Below, one piece after another: positions 47,780-59,952 of a stretch of DNA of 64,000 nt; positions within the stretch are counted from its first letter, which is position 1, and each line of letters opens with the position of its first letter. A model generated the notes under the pieces. That model was not told where the DNA came from and made no database searches. It saw only the letters and a program-made list of their open reading frames with translations. Origin of the DNA: Porogramme epimiltina. Taxonomy: Eukaryota > Basidiomycota > Agaricomycetes > Polyporales > Polyporaceae. The DNA lies in contig FTLJ01000473.1 in NCBI GenBank assembly GCA_900155495.1, forward strand, positions 53,969 through 117,968, read 5' to 3'. The position numbers and the translations under genes are program-made.

Positions 47780-48056
47780 TTGGGTGCTATATATAGTCGG
47801 GTATTAATATTGGATCTAATGATAGCGTGATATTTAACGGATAAGTAGAGGGGCGCGGGGACGTTCCCTCGCTCCCACTCGCTGGCGGCGGCCCAAGCCC
47901 AAGCTCCACGCTCAAGTCTCTGGCCGGTTCCCCTCCGCCGCTCTCATCACCCTCTCCTCCGCCAAGCACCCCCTGCCCGCCCCGCCTGCTGGCTTGGCCC
48001 TCCTCCGTCCTCCGCTTGGCACGTCGCCCTCGCCCTCCTCTCCGCCAGACCATGCC
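47780..48056. promoter_or_regulatory. Promoter and CT-rich leader of the PPxY/PSAPP protein
   Basis: This compact spacer begins with TATATATAG near 47,790 and ends in about 150 bases of CT-rich leader before the ATG at 48057. Confidence 0.45.
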
Positions 48057-50262
48057 ATGCCTCGTCCCAAGCCTCTCTTAGATCCGCCCTTCCCGCCCGA
48101 CGCCCCTCCCGCCCTCTCCGCCAACGCCCGCCCCCGCCTCTCCAAGCGGCCCCTCCGTCTCGCCCCGAAACACGCTCCCCTACCCAATCCATTCCCCGAT
48201 CCATCGTCTGGGCTCCTCGCCTTGCTTGTCACCGTTGCCGGCTCGTCTCCCGTCGACGGCCGGCCCCTCGACTCCGACATCCCTCCCGACTTCCTCTGCC
48301 CGCGTCTACACCTCTCTCCCACCCACTCCCCTTCCGCCTCCCAAGACACTCCGGCTTGGTACTGGGGACCCTGCGACGATCCCCAATCCTCCTCGGCTTC
48401 CAAGCTCGCCGTCACTTCCGAGTTCTTAGTCACCCAAGAGCGTGCCGCCCGCCCCCGCAGGCGACGCGTCCCGCGCAACGACATTGCCGACAAGTACGAG
48501 CAGTCCGAGGAAGACGGTCGGTGGAGGAAGGCGGATTCTTGGGAGCTCTACGGGTCCTCGTCCTGCGCAGTGCGTCTCCCCTCTCGCTCGTTATCACCAT
48601 GCATCGCGTGACATTCAACAGATTTCGCAGTGCATAGACAGCTCGTCGCCCACCGAACTGCCTGTCGAAGACGACTCTGTCACCACAAGTACCAGTAGCC
48701 TCACATCCTCCACCTCCACCATGCCCTCTCTTCCCAATGGATGGGGCAACACCTCCGAAAGAGACAGTATGACGGGCATCATACTGGGCTTGTCCCTATC
48801 CCTCGCCTTTGGCCTTATTCTCCTCATGATGGGGGTCGTCCTTTGGAGGAGGAAGAGGCGGAAGAATAACGAACGCGACGCAGAAAAGTCGGCTACCGGT
48901 CACACAGATGGTGAGCAGGCGGAGGACGTCAAACGTGCTCTTTCACAACAGCGGATGTGGGCGCGGGCGTCGGCCAGATGGATGGCCAACGTCCGGCAAT
49001 CCGCCCGCCGACGTCGCAAGCGCTTGGCCGCGACGAAGGGCTCTGACACAAGCCTCCTGGCGGACAAACATACAGCCCAAGCCTCCTCGTCATCTGTATC
49101 CCTCGCGCACCCACCAACGTCTGATTATGGTGAATCATCTTTGTCTCGACATCGTCCGTCGCGCAGCAGAAGCGAGCGCGAATCTTCGCGCTCTTCAAGC
49201 CCCGCCTCATCAGTTCACGAACCGCTCGATGAGCCCTCCATACCACCATCCCCCCATCCACCCGCATATATCCCAGACTCCTCATTTCATCATCGGACAT
49301 TCACCCCAAGCTTCGCCCACCTCACGGATGCATCATCCGTCTCACACGCTCCATCCACATCTCTCTCGAAAGCGCTACTTGCCTGCGCAGCTGACCGCTC
49401 AACACCTCCCCCATCACTGGACCTGCCATATGCGCCGCCTCACTCTGCACACGTCGCTACCGACGACAAGTCCGTCCTCGCCCGAATGGCCGCGATGGCT
49501 AGCATGCCACCCTCTGGGGACAGCCCTTGGCCCCTTCCGCCTAATGGAGGATCATCCGAGATGTGTCCGTCCGTTCCGCTACTCGAAGAGGACGAGTTCG
49601 AACCATTACCGCCCGAACTGCAATCCGAAGTCACTGCGCATTTCAACGACGAGCGCTCGGATTGTCCTACTTCGTCGTCTGGCAGGACACATGATACCCT
49701 CGACCCAGCCCTGGAGGCTTCCTGCACCCGCCCAGGGTCGTACCTTCATTCAAACTCTATGGACGGAGATGTACCAACATACGCCGAGGACGCCATTCGA
49801 CACCGACCGCTCGTACTGCCGCCGCCACCGCAGAAGGTTCCCCTGGCCGGGCCGGCCTTCTACGAGTATCCCAACGAGTTCGAGGACGATGTGGTCAATG
49901 TCGGGCCCTCGTTTCCGCCCTTCGACGACGAGCCCTCGGCGCCCCCGTTCGAGTTCGAGGACCGAGACGCGGAGGAGCTGCACATGATCGGGCCCAGCGC
50001 GCCGCCGCTCGAGTTCACGGAAGGATCCTGTCTAACTTTGGACGTGCCCACTGCGTCGGCACCCGGGTTGGACGCGCTGGATGGGGAGGGCGACCACCAC
50101 GGGGCGAGCTTGAGCGACGGTGCAGCGGTCGAGGCCAGTGCGCCGCCACTGCCCTCGCCTCCTGACGATCGCCCCGGTGACAGCCCCGGCGCACCAGGCG
50201 CCGTCGAGGCGGGCGAGGGGGCCAGGCGTGGCCGCGTCTCGCCCCCACGCTATCTCCCATAA
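48057..50262 (+). CDS. Single-pass membrane protein with PPxY and PSAPP motifs; putative ubiquitin-ligase/ESCRT adaptor
   Basis: Exons 48057-48569 and 48622-50262 join to 717 residues. Residues 1-220 are lumenal or extracellular, Pro/Ser-rich, with few cysteines. Residues about 221-245 form one membrane helix (TGIILGLSLSLAFGLILLMM) followed by WRRKRRK, a strong positive stop. The 470-residue cytosolic tail is disordered and acidic toward its end. It carries PPAY at 384-387 and PPRY at 712-715, three residues from the C-terminus. It also carries PSAPP at 609-613 and 629-633, and ASAPP at 676-680. PPxY is the known ligand of NEDD4/Rsp5 WW domains, and P(S/T)AP binds the UEV domain of ESCRT-I Tsg101/Vps23. 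The architecture resembles yeast Rsp5 membrane adaptors such as Rcr1/2, but I see no sequence homology. The gene is solid; the role is inference. Confidence 0.8.
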
Positions 50263-53200
50263 TAGGACGTTACCATACTTAGCTCGCGTTGTCGTAGGGC
50301 CGGCCGTTTTTAGGTTGGGTGGGCGGGCACCGGCCGCCGACGGACAGTACTGCGCGCGTGGATGGCGCGGATCGGTTCGGTCGCTGGATGGCAGTTTTTG
50401 GAACACGCAGGCGGCAGGCAGGCGGTCGACTATTCTTGCTCGCCCTCGCCTCCCCCTTACCCCCTCACCTTCGCTCACTCACCCGCACTTCCCCCCACAA
50501 AAGCTGACGCGCCCCGGAGGATATGTTATCTTTTGTATTTTTACTACGTTATAGCCCTGCTCTCGAGTGTATACGCGCCCCTCGTCGTTCCCCTCGCCCC
50601 CTCGTTCATCGATCTCCCCACCCACGTCGGACTCTCTGCTGTCAAATCGCATAGTATTAATTCACCCTCCCGTACTATTCATTCATCGAAGGCTGCTAGT
50701 CGCTCGCGTCATGATGACGTGCCCACGGACGAATGGCGTTCCAGACATTGTGAGGCGCGCACAACCTTCAACGCTCCTTTGGGCTGTCCGTTTGGGAACC
50801 CTCTGACGCGAGGGCCTGGGGCTCGGGTCTCTCGCTGACGGCGGGCGGCACCTGCAAACGCGAAGGGAAGGAAGGGGTGAGCACGCGGGGGAAAAGGCCC
50901 AAGGGCGGACCCGCGCGGACCGTGATTTGCGTTCGCTCGGATGATTGTCGGTGTCGCCCCCCGAGCGGCCTCGAGGCTCGCGGGCGGTGAGACCAGCTCT
51001 TCCGGAGGTACGCCCGAGCGTGCGTCGGCGCATGTACGGGATGGGATGCGGGGCGGCGGAAGTGCTCGCGCCTGCGATCTGCGAGGGTTCTGAGGCGAGT
51101 CAAGGCCATGCCTATCACGCCAGAGCCTGGATCGCGAAGCGCGAAAGCGCGCGGTTAATGGACGCGCTGGGAAACGCTAGTCGCGATCTTTCCCCGAGCG
51201 GGAGCGCCTGGCCGTCCTCAGCCCTCGCGAGATCAGCTCGAAGCTTGCTACGTGCGTAGAGACCGCAGGGCGGCGGAGGCAGACTGTGTGTGTGCGGCGG
51301 CAGGACGCGACGTGCACATCTCAGACCTCCTCGCCACCATCAGACCGCGCCCGCGGACTGCAGCCCGACACGCGTCGACACGCAGGGAAGGTCCGAGTTG
51401 GGGAGCAGCCGTGCGCGCGACGGTTCTGGTCGGAGCCTAGGACGCTGAGCTGGAGTGTTCCCATCACGTCAGCGGGTGCGCGCCGTCGCCACTTCCAGCT
51501 CTCGAAGGCGGCGACGGCACAGCCTCTCGACGGGTGCGATGTCCGAATGTGGGGGGCGTGGTCTCCCGGGGGCTGCTATTTGTCGTCCGCGTCCGGAGCA
51601 GGTCGCTAGCGGGGGGTAAAATCGGACAATGGGCGAGTGTTTCCTGAGCGTCGAGCGCTGAAGAAGGTGCTCGAGGCGAGGATCCGCGGCTGGTCGGGAT
51701 TTTTCGAAACCTCGTGCAGGCTCGATAGCGAAAGGCAGAGTCGGACTCAGTGTCACCGGCCGCACTCCGATCTCGGGATTCCCAGCGGATCATATTCAGT
51801 GAGTACACGCACTGGCCGCTGGTGCTCACATGCACATCCCAGAAGGAAAGGCATTTGGCCCAAAATTTTCCTCCGCCGTTCTCGATCGGAGAGCCTGGCT
51901 AGTGCTCGTAAGTGCTCCCCTCGGACTCTGCCGTCCGGAGTTCGCGCAGAACGGCTTACCGTACGCGGCGAACACCACACCTGGCCGGTCTGAAGCTTTG
52001 AAGTCCGGCACGCCGGAAATCTTTCAAAGTTTCCAACCAACGCCACGAGGGACTTGTGCGGTTGCGAAGATCTTCTGCGGCCCGCGGCTTCGAGTTGTAT
52101 CTGCAGCGGGATTTCGTACTTGCGATTGTTACCCGATAACGCATCGCTGGAAGAGGGATGGTGGATGGTTAAACAATCATACAACTCTCCTCCGACGATG
52201 GTTATAAGCGCTCGTGAGCCCCCTCAAAAGCGAGATCAAGTTGTCCTGTCCGAGAGAAGGAAAACAAAACAAAAATCCGTGGTCGACGGTCTAGCTCAAG
52301 AGCTTACCGCTGTCCTCGTCTTGTATGACCACTAAGCGCCACATACTTACGTTAATCGCCGTGGAGATGATGGGCAGCTGCGGTGGCACGACATGTCTAC
52401 TCAGCACCGTCGCGCCTCCCGTCCGCGTCCTACTGCGCCAGTCCTCCTAGGCCGGCCTCGCGAGGACCGCGGACGGCTCCTCGGACTCCTGGCGGAACGT
52501 CCCCAGGCCAGCCATCGATGGGGGCAGAGATGCCCCGTATTTTTAGTACTCCTGACGCTCGATGCGCGGCCTCGGCCACCCCCCTCCGCCACCGCCTGCG
52601 GTTCCCCGCGGACGGAGATTAAAAACGCTCCTCTGCAATTGTGTACGAAGGATATCTGAAGATGAAGGGCAGGTCCCCGAGCGTCCGCACCCCTGCACCG
52701 TCCGCGCGAACGCGCAGGTGCGCGGGGAGCGGTTCCCGCGACGCTGCAAATAGCCACCCGCCGTTAGCAGAGGACCCGCCTTCTAGGTTCTTAGGTCCAA
52801 GGTTCGAAATTCTATCACCGCCCTTCGCCCGGGGGAACACGCGCGACGCGTGCGCGCGCGCCCTCGTACATAGCTCGCTGTCCCACATACGCTCCCAAAT
52901 ACACCTGCGATCTGTCGCCCGCCCGCCTGCGCGCGAGTCTGGCCCACAAGGGTGCAGTTGAGGCACGGCCGCTCTGCGTCAGCAGCAGCTTCAAGTCCGC
53001 CGCCGGAGGATCGATCGTGGTTCACTGCTCAGCAACTGTGTGTACGCGCGCGCGCTCTCGCGGAGGCCAGGCGCCGCGGCCCGCGGCCCCTCCCCACTCG
53101 GCTAGGTCCGGCCTAAATTAGGCTTACCGCCGGGAGCGCGGAATGGCTGCGAGCTGGCCTACGCTGACTCACCACGGCCATTAGGCAGGAGGGGCTATCC

Positions 53201-54172
53201 GGGGATGGAGCCCGAGCTGGAAGCAGGGGGGGAGAGAGAAGTGCTACCGCCGCGCGCGCAGCAGCATCTCAAAGGCTCCGTCCGCATGGGTGGCGGGTCT
53301 CAAGGCAATCGCCGAAGGGCGAAAGCGGAGGGAAGAAGACTCGTGCGGGGGAGACAGGCTATCAGACCGGCTTCGGTGACTGGGAGGCTGGGAAGGAGAG
53401 AAAGGGGAGAAAGAGGCGGGAGATTGGCTTGCTTCACGGAGGGCGACGACCGTGGCGAGGCGAACAGCGTTTGGTTACCAATTGGTTACCAAGGCCGGCG
53501 TCAAGATCGTCAGGGGAAACCGTACTCACAACTTCGATCCTTGCCGCGGAAGCACCCTTCGGCATCGTCTATATATGCCACGTATCCACATGGAGTACGG
53601 GCCAAGTAAGACACGAACGCGAATGAGAGCAAGGTAGAGGGGAACTACAGCAAGAACCACCCAGCCCGCAAGATATAGTATCTGACATCGTAGCCATTGG
53701 TCGTCCACTGTGGCGGTGACAGAATCCTCACATTACGACATTCAAACTGCGTTGCCAACTTGCCCAAATAAGGACAACATATTGAGATCCTCCAGCAACT
53801 TCTCAAGACGCACCTCCTGGAATGAAGAAATGAAGGCGTTCACGTCCAAGATGATCGAAGCTCGGCATATTGTCGGTAGCGACTGCAATCTATGATGGCC
53901 GACCAGATGCCAGACAAGACGTTACGATTACAGCGGGTCTATGTAGTAGTATTACAGCGTTCGAAGAGTCTTGGTGCGGGTGGGAGAAGATATGATGACG
54001 AGAGGACGAATTTACAAATGAACGCGAAGATAGCGTATTGAAAACATGTCGTGGCTGCGAGAGCTAATGGATAGCGGGACAACAGGCTGAAGAGTTGAAT
54101 GAGGTGGTCCAATAACTGGATTGCTATCCATGTGAGCACGAGGAATTTGAATAAGAGAAGGGACTCACCACA
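50263..54172. other. Gene-poor 3.9-kb stretch, GC-rich centre
   Basis: It lies between the PPxY/PSAPP protein and the DUF6533 gene. From about 50,750 to 53,500 the DNA is GC- and CpG-rich, and every open frame is Arg/Pro/Ser-rich without motifs. A frame at 53,205-53,609 is the longest on the plus strand, but its composition is shared by its shadows. The right end (53,600-54,170) is AT-richer. I see no repeat structure, transposon ends or tRNA. Confidence 0.5.
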
Positions 54173-56013
54173 TTACATGGTGGTCTTCTCCACGTCCACA
54201 CGAATTCCGCTGACCGGGCTGCCTAGGCTGAATACGGCTGCTTCAATGTCGGCCTTCTGAAACTGCATGTCTTCCATCTCCATACCGCTCGACGTCTCCG
54301 CCGCGTCTCCACTGGGTATGCTCCCCATCGTGCTCAAAATGACGCCCTGGGAACGTATAATCCCCTTTGAGCCTCCGCGCCCCTGCGTCCCAAACCCGAA
54401 ACCCAAACCATTGAAGGGTGAGCCTGGGCTTGATTTGGAAGACGTGACGCCAGCAGTGAAGGCGATAGTGCCGGTGGATTGTACGGTTTCCGAGCCTCGC
54501 TCCCGGAGGTCGAGGATGAGTCGACAAGCCAAGACAGGAGAAAGCATAACGCTGAGGGGTATACAGATGGCCGAAATTGCTTGCCGCGGTCTAAGCAGCC
54601 ATTAGGATACACGTTCAGAAAGGAGAATCTCTAGCGACGTACTGGAGATAAAAGATTCCGTTGACCTATGAACACTTGATCAGCACTCTGCGTGAGACAG
54701 TGGAAACGCGGACAACGCACCAGGTTCGCGATTGAGATAAGGATATAATAGAACACCCCTGACGAACATGAGCGCGGGCGGCATTGCACTGTTGGCTTCA
54801 AACTTACCTTCACGAAGAAACGTCTGGATCAATCGACTGCTGGGCCCTCCGTTCCGGCGGCGAATGATGATAGCTTTGCCGACTGTCATGAAGGTGACCA
54901 TGGTGTCATATAGTAACGGTGCGATCTAGGTTGCGACGCTTAGGTAGTCTATAGAATGGAAAACGATGTTTGTGCTTACGAAAAATCCTGCAAGATGCGT
55001 TAATGAGTGCTTTAGGGAAAGGAAGAGGAACGGCCTTACCCAGAAGATCAGCTGAGTGGGGCTGTGACATGGGGAAGCACGGCCCAGTAGTCTGCCAGAC
55101 AATCAGGGATTGTGAGTAACGAACAAGGTATAGGTGGACTCACGTTTGGAGGAACGAACGGAAGGACTGATAAACGAGAGGAGTAAGCGGGCCGAACATG
55201 TTATAACGGGGGGAGACTTACGGAGCATCTGGGAAGTCGCGACATATAGTTGGTAGGCGACGACACCCGCAAGTGCACCGACGAGGAGGACGAGGATGTA
55301 GATATTACGATTAAAGAAGGCGTATGTTCTGATCAAAAGAATGCATTCTGCGGCGACCTGGTTCCATATCGCCAGAGTGACCGGAATCTGTATCGACGTT
55401 AATCCTTATGTTCGTAGATAATGCGCAACAGGCGTGGTGGACGTACAGAGTATATGCGCTTGCAAGTCTCAAGGGAGTGATTGACGGCGAACGCATACAA
55501 CAAGTAAGGAACGACAGCTAGCACCCAGTACCTGACAAAAGTATGTGCAAGCATTAGAGCTAATGACATCGAGGGCATCGGCGGCAACAGAGGCACAGAC
55601 CTGCAAAAGAGGTAGGCGACCTTGACCGGCGTCCAACTCGTCCTCCAGATCTGTGGGTGGGGTGGATATCAGGTGTAGGCCGAACAGAGAGCGGCACGGC
55701 ATGACGTACGAAGCGCCACTCGCGGGGTAAGCCAAAGAACCAGTCCCATACGACGATGGCATCTGCCACAAGGCTATCAGGACAAGCTCAACTAAGCCGC
55801 CCAGCGGTCACTAAACGTACACATCGCTGCGGAAGTGGCAATTAGACTTGTGGCGGATTAACGCAAGCGTGCACAGCGTGACGTACCGCAGAAATGGACT
55901 TGGGTGCTGTGTTGAATAGCGGGCGGGAACCATTCAGAGCATGCGCGGATGCGGGAGGGGGACAGTACTCACACAAAGATGAAGTAGAGCGCAGTCTCTG
56001 GGGTGTCCTCCAT
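54173..56013 (-). CDS. DUF6533 multi-pass membrane protein
   Basis: Many short exons on the minus strand. The proposed start at 56013 (MEDTPETALYFIF) is followed by several exons of 8-60 nt. The N-terminal DUF6533 signature is present: a conserved VWDWFFGLPREWRF, then across an intron IWRTSWTPVKVAYLFCR. Further helices follow: YWVLAVVPYLLYAFAVNHSL, IPVTLAIWNQVAAECILLIR with TYAFFNR, and NIYILVLLVGALAGVVAYQL. This gives the seven-helix layout typical of the family, which is abundant in agaricomycetes and of unknown function. The C-terminal tail is Gly/Ser-rich and soluble, ending in VEKTTM at 54173. I did not fix all internal junctions between 54,550 and 55,250. Confidence 0.75.
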
Positions 56014-56908
56014 GATTGCTCGTCAACGGAGGGAAAGGGCTACAGCGGGAGTGCTTCGTCAAGACGTGCGGGGTACACGTCTGACAGAGAGCGGGAAAGC
56101 GGGAGGCGGAGATGAGAGGGAAGGAAAGAGGAAGGAAACAAGCGAGGGAAGGGGGGGACGAACATGCTGGCGAGGCGGGCCATTTAGGGAGGTCAGGTTG
56201 GGCGGCGTCGGGGGGAGCGAGGAGCGGGTGGCCCTCGACGCAAAAGAGAAAGTTCGAAGCAGGCCTCGAGAAAAAATCGAAGCACCCGCCCCGCTCACCC
56301 CGCGGCCAGCCAGAACGGGGCCTTGGGCTGCCGCATCGGGCACTCGCCCTCCCTCCGGCGTGCATGCCTCCCCGCACGGGAGACACGGCACGCGCCGCCG
56401 CCCCGCCAGCCTGTCAGCGCCCCGCTCTTCGTCGCCCGCCCACAGCGAACCGCGAGCCTGCATCCGCGGTGATTTCCACCCCCTCCCACCCCACCCAGCT
56501 TCCCGGCTCGGGGAGCAGGAGCCATCGCGCGCGCCCACCCCGCATCCCCGCCGGCCATCCAACGTGCACGAGCACGCCTGCCAGCTCGACAGGCGTGCAC
56601 GCTCGTTGTGGGGTCTGGGTCGCCCCGTAGGGGAGGCGCGTCGCCAGAACGGGAAGCCAGGCTGCACCGGCGGGTGGGAGCCCTGACATAAACCATCGGA
56701 GGGATCACATCGGACGTGCGCTGAGCCCCAGAACGGCAATGGCTCCACCGCCTGCACGTCTTCCGCGGGCGGGTCTTCGGTCGTACGGCCTGCAAGGCAA
56801 ACGGATGAATATACGACGATGACGTATCGACCGTTGTACAGCGCATTACGATATGGGCCCTGCGCCCCCCGCGTGCTCCCTCGCCTTTCCAGCCCTGCGC
56901 GATGCGCT
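56014..56908. other. Intergenic spacer
   Basis: Promoter of the DUF6533 gene and 3' flank of ALG9. The centre (56,100-56,700) is GC-rich and carries composition-driven open frames on both strands that I do not accept. Confidence 0.5.
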
Positions 56909-59389
56909 CTATGCGCGATGCAGCGCGTGCTGCCGCTCCTTCTCGCCCACATTCGCCCGGTGTCGGAGCAGGCAGAACTCCCCAAACGAGTTCCGCGTCT
57001 GCCACAGCGCGCCCGGCATCCACAGCGTCCGCGTCAGCAGCGACGAGTGTCGCGCGTCGAGGAACGGCCTGCAGGCCACCCGCGCCCACGTCGCCTCGTC
57101 CGCGACGTACCGCGGCTCGTGCGGCGCCGACGCGGGGTGCGCCGGGAAGTCCAGGTCGAGCAGGTAGTCGCACTGCGCCGCGTCCACCTGCGCAAGGTTG
57201 TCAGTGGCTAGAAGCGTAAACAACACAGGCGAGAGACTCACGTAGAAGCTCGGCGCCTCCTTGTTCAGATCGTTCAGATCGTTCGGCACAACCCGCGTCC
57301 CCATCGCGCGCTGGAGCAGTCCGCCCGCCCGTGCCGTCTCCGCAAAGTGTCCAGGGAGCATCCCATCGAACTCGCTCTTCACCCAGTCGACGCGCACCCC
57401 GTCGGGCACCAAGAAATGGCCGGGGAAACGGTACCACTCTTTCCCCACGCACAGGCGCATGCCCCACTCCTCGATCAGCCCGAGGTCGATCCGCGGCGCC
57501 TCGTATTCGCCCTCGTCGTCCGTGTGCCGGCGCCGCTCTCCGTCCTCGCCGAGATGTGGCGGGAGCACGACATGGCCCGTCACGTTCAGCAGACGCGGCA
57601 CCTCCGTGGCCTCGAGCGCGTACGTGACCGACATCGGCGAGTGGTAGTACTTCCAGTGCGCCATGATACGCGAGACCGAGAGCACGCAGGACGTGGCGAC
57701 GACGGAGAGAGTGAACTGGCTGAAGAGGGACGAGCGCGAGGCCTGTGGCGGGAGAATGGAGACAGAGTTTAATAAATATCGTCGGCCCGTTGCACTCCGG
57801 ATATATTGCGTACCTTGTATGGCGAGTTGGTAACCGCAATGAACGCGGCCTCGAGCCAGCCTCGTACGAGGTAAATCGCTACCGCCGCGTTGAAGACAAT
57901 CAACGGGTAGATGGGGTACATGAATCTCTCCTCCTTGTGCTTCTGCGCCGTCATGATCATGACCCAAAGATAGGCCGGGGCCAACCTAACGGCGAGCAGT
58001 GTGTACGGCGAACTTTGGTTGACATACTGATAACGCTCTCCAAGCCGCTTCGTGTCCACACGGTAGGTTATTGCGAGTGCCGGAAGGGCGAGGAGGGCGA
58101 ACGGCACCAGCACGTTGAAGTTGAGGAGGAGGTTGGACAGGTAAAAGTGGACGGGCTCTGTTCCGTACAGCTCGGGGCCGCGCGATGAGTCGGGGAAGAC
58201 GTTGTAGTGGACAATATTCCATGGAACGACCGCCAGCTTGCCGTAGAATAACGTATCCATAGCTATAACAGGAATCTGCTCGGAAGGCGTGCCGTTAGGA
58301 ACGCACGCCGATACGAGAAGTAAGACTAAACATACGACGAGCAGGACGGATACAGTCGCGGCAGTGATCATGTGCATCCAGCGTTCGGCCAGCCATGTGC
58401 CGTAATTTTCCTCAGTGACCTTGTCGGCACCGGCGAGGGAAAGTTCTTCCAGGACGAAGGGGATTGCGATAGCAGCTGAGAAAGGCCATCCCGCAATGGC
58501 ACCCGAGGCAAATGACAGGGTGGCAAAGAGCACACGGCGCATGCTATTTTGGGTTGGAGGCTGTAGCGCATATGCAAATGCCAGCGTGTTGGCGTACATG
58601 GCGAATGAAGACGGCAAAAACGCTAATGAGGCATATTAGCACTAGACGCCGCAGCTCGGCGGTGGGCACATACCTGTGGACGCGATCCACATGCCCGAGT
58701 TAAACAAGAGAATGAAGAACACATAGCGACCAACGCGGTAGTTGATGTGGTCCACCACCGCGCGGTAGAAAGTGACTTCGCAGAGAGAAGACACGATCGC
58801 TAGGAATATGCGGACTGCGAAGAACGCAGGTCTCTGCATGGATGCTCTCGTTAGTCCAGGAAGCATAGGTGCGGTCGTACTGCATACCTTTTCCGGGCCT
58901 ATGAATGTAGCAGAGACATTGACAGGAAGGTAGTGGAGGAGGATGTATGCCCAACTCCTGATGGAGTATTCAGGGGAGGTCTCCCATGTCTGGAATCCAT
59001 AGCCCTTCCACAAATAATGGAGGGGCTCCCAGAAGTTGAAGACTGAAGCACATGGATTGAGGGGTACTGCCAGTAGCTGGTGGAATATGGACCATACCTT
59101 CATCACAATCCTGGATACCACTGTACATTGCGCCCGTTACCCGGATGAGGAGCAGGATGCGCAGAGCAGCCGACCATGAGGGACACCACGGAGCACGCTG
59201 AGCCCTATGTCTCGTCCTGAGCACTCAAGCTGCCGTCTGAGAGTATGATACGCACCTCCGAAGCTGATCCTGCAGCAGCCCTCCATGACGATTCTTCACC
59301 GGCTTTGCGGGAGTGGAAGCAGTCTGGTTTGTAGGACGCCGGAAGCTGATAGTTTGCACGCTCGGGTTCGGCTGAACCGCGGTAGACAT
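56909..59389 (-). CDS. ALG9: ER alpha-1,2-mannosyltransferase Alg9
   Basis: A multi-exon gene on the minus strand. Exon 1 is 59256-59389 (MSTAVQPNPSVQTISFRRPT). Alg9 adds two alpha-1,2-mannoses to the dolichol-linked N-glycan precursor in the ER lumen. Diagnostic blocks run in order: a membrane helix region with ALRILLLIRVTGAMYSGIQD and CDE, then FNFWEPLHYLWKGYGFQTWE, SPEYSIRSWAYILLHYLPVN, and many further helices. KHKEERFMYPIYPLIVFNAA carries the HKEERF motif of the GT22 family. The C-terminal soluble part (56,909-57,760) holds MAHWKYYHSP and CDYLLDLDFPAHP. The combination of 'CDE.FNFWEPLHYL' and 'GFQTWE.SPEY' points to Alg9 over Gpi10 or Smp3. Several 50-60-nt introns split it; I checked the first and the one near 57,200. 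Confidence 0.93.
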
Positions 59390-59952
59390 GATGGGTTATA
59401 TACCAGTTAGAGTGAGCGGACAAGCAGGGCCATACGGGGTGAGGATGAGCGACGAGACAGGGCCGTAGGGAGAGAGGGAGGATTCGGAGGGCGGCGGCGA
59501 TTCGGTGCAGCGCGCTGGACGCGCGATGCCACGTGGTGACGTCAAAGTCGTGACCGCGCCCGACGCGTCCGTCGTCCGAACGCGCCGCGACCGGGCTGAA
59601 GACCTTAAGTTGTTTCCTTCGCGCTTCTTACAGCTGGTTGCAACTGAAACACATACAGGTTAACGGATTCTACGGGACAGCTCAGATAATCACATATAGC
59701 ATCCTGCGGAAACTATTCCAAGGCCACACAGCTGAACACGACGTCACAGTCCAGACCGGTTTATCACTATTCGGCTCTGGCAAAGTGAACACTGAACACG
59801 ACGGTCTCCACGGCTCAGCCTCATGATCATGTTCCCTTGCGACTCCCGAAAGGCACTTGCGTCTCCCTTCTCTCCGTGTCGCGCCAACCCAGCTCCTTTT
59901 CTCCCCACTCTATTCTACATCGACACCGCCGCTCTTTTTATTCTCAATACCC
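59390..59952. promoter_or_regulatory. Divergent promoter region, ALG9 / unknown gene
   Basis: This region lies between divergent starts and contains a GC-rich centre (59,450-59,600). CT-rich leader precedes the start on the right. Confidence 0.5.

Noticed and set aside
47912..48493. Minus-strand frame of 193 codons
   Set aside because: It is the antisense of the Pro/Ser-rich first exon of the PPxY/PSAPP protein and its leader.
52780..52835. tRNA-like segment containing GGTTCGAAATTC
   Set aside because: The T-arm-like sequence has no pairing stem, and no acceptor or anticodon stems can be formed around it.
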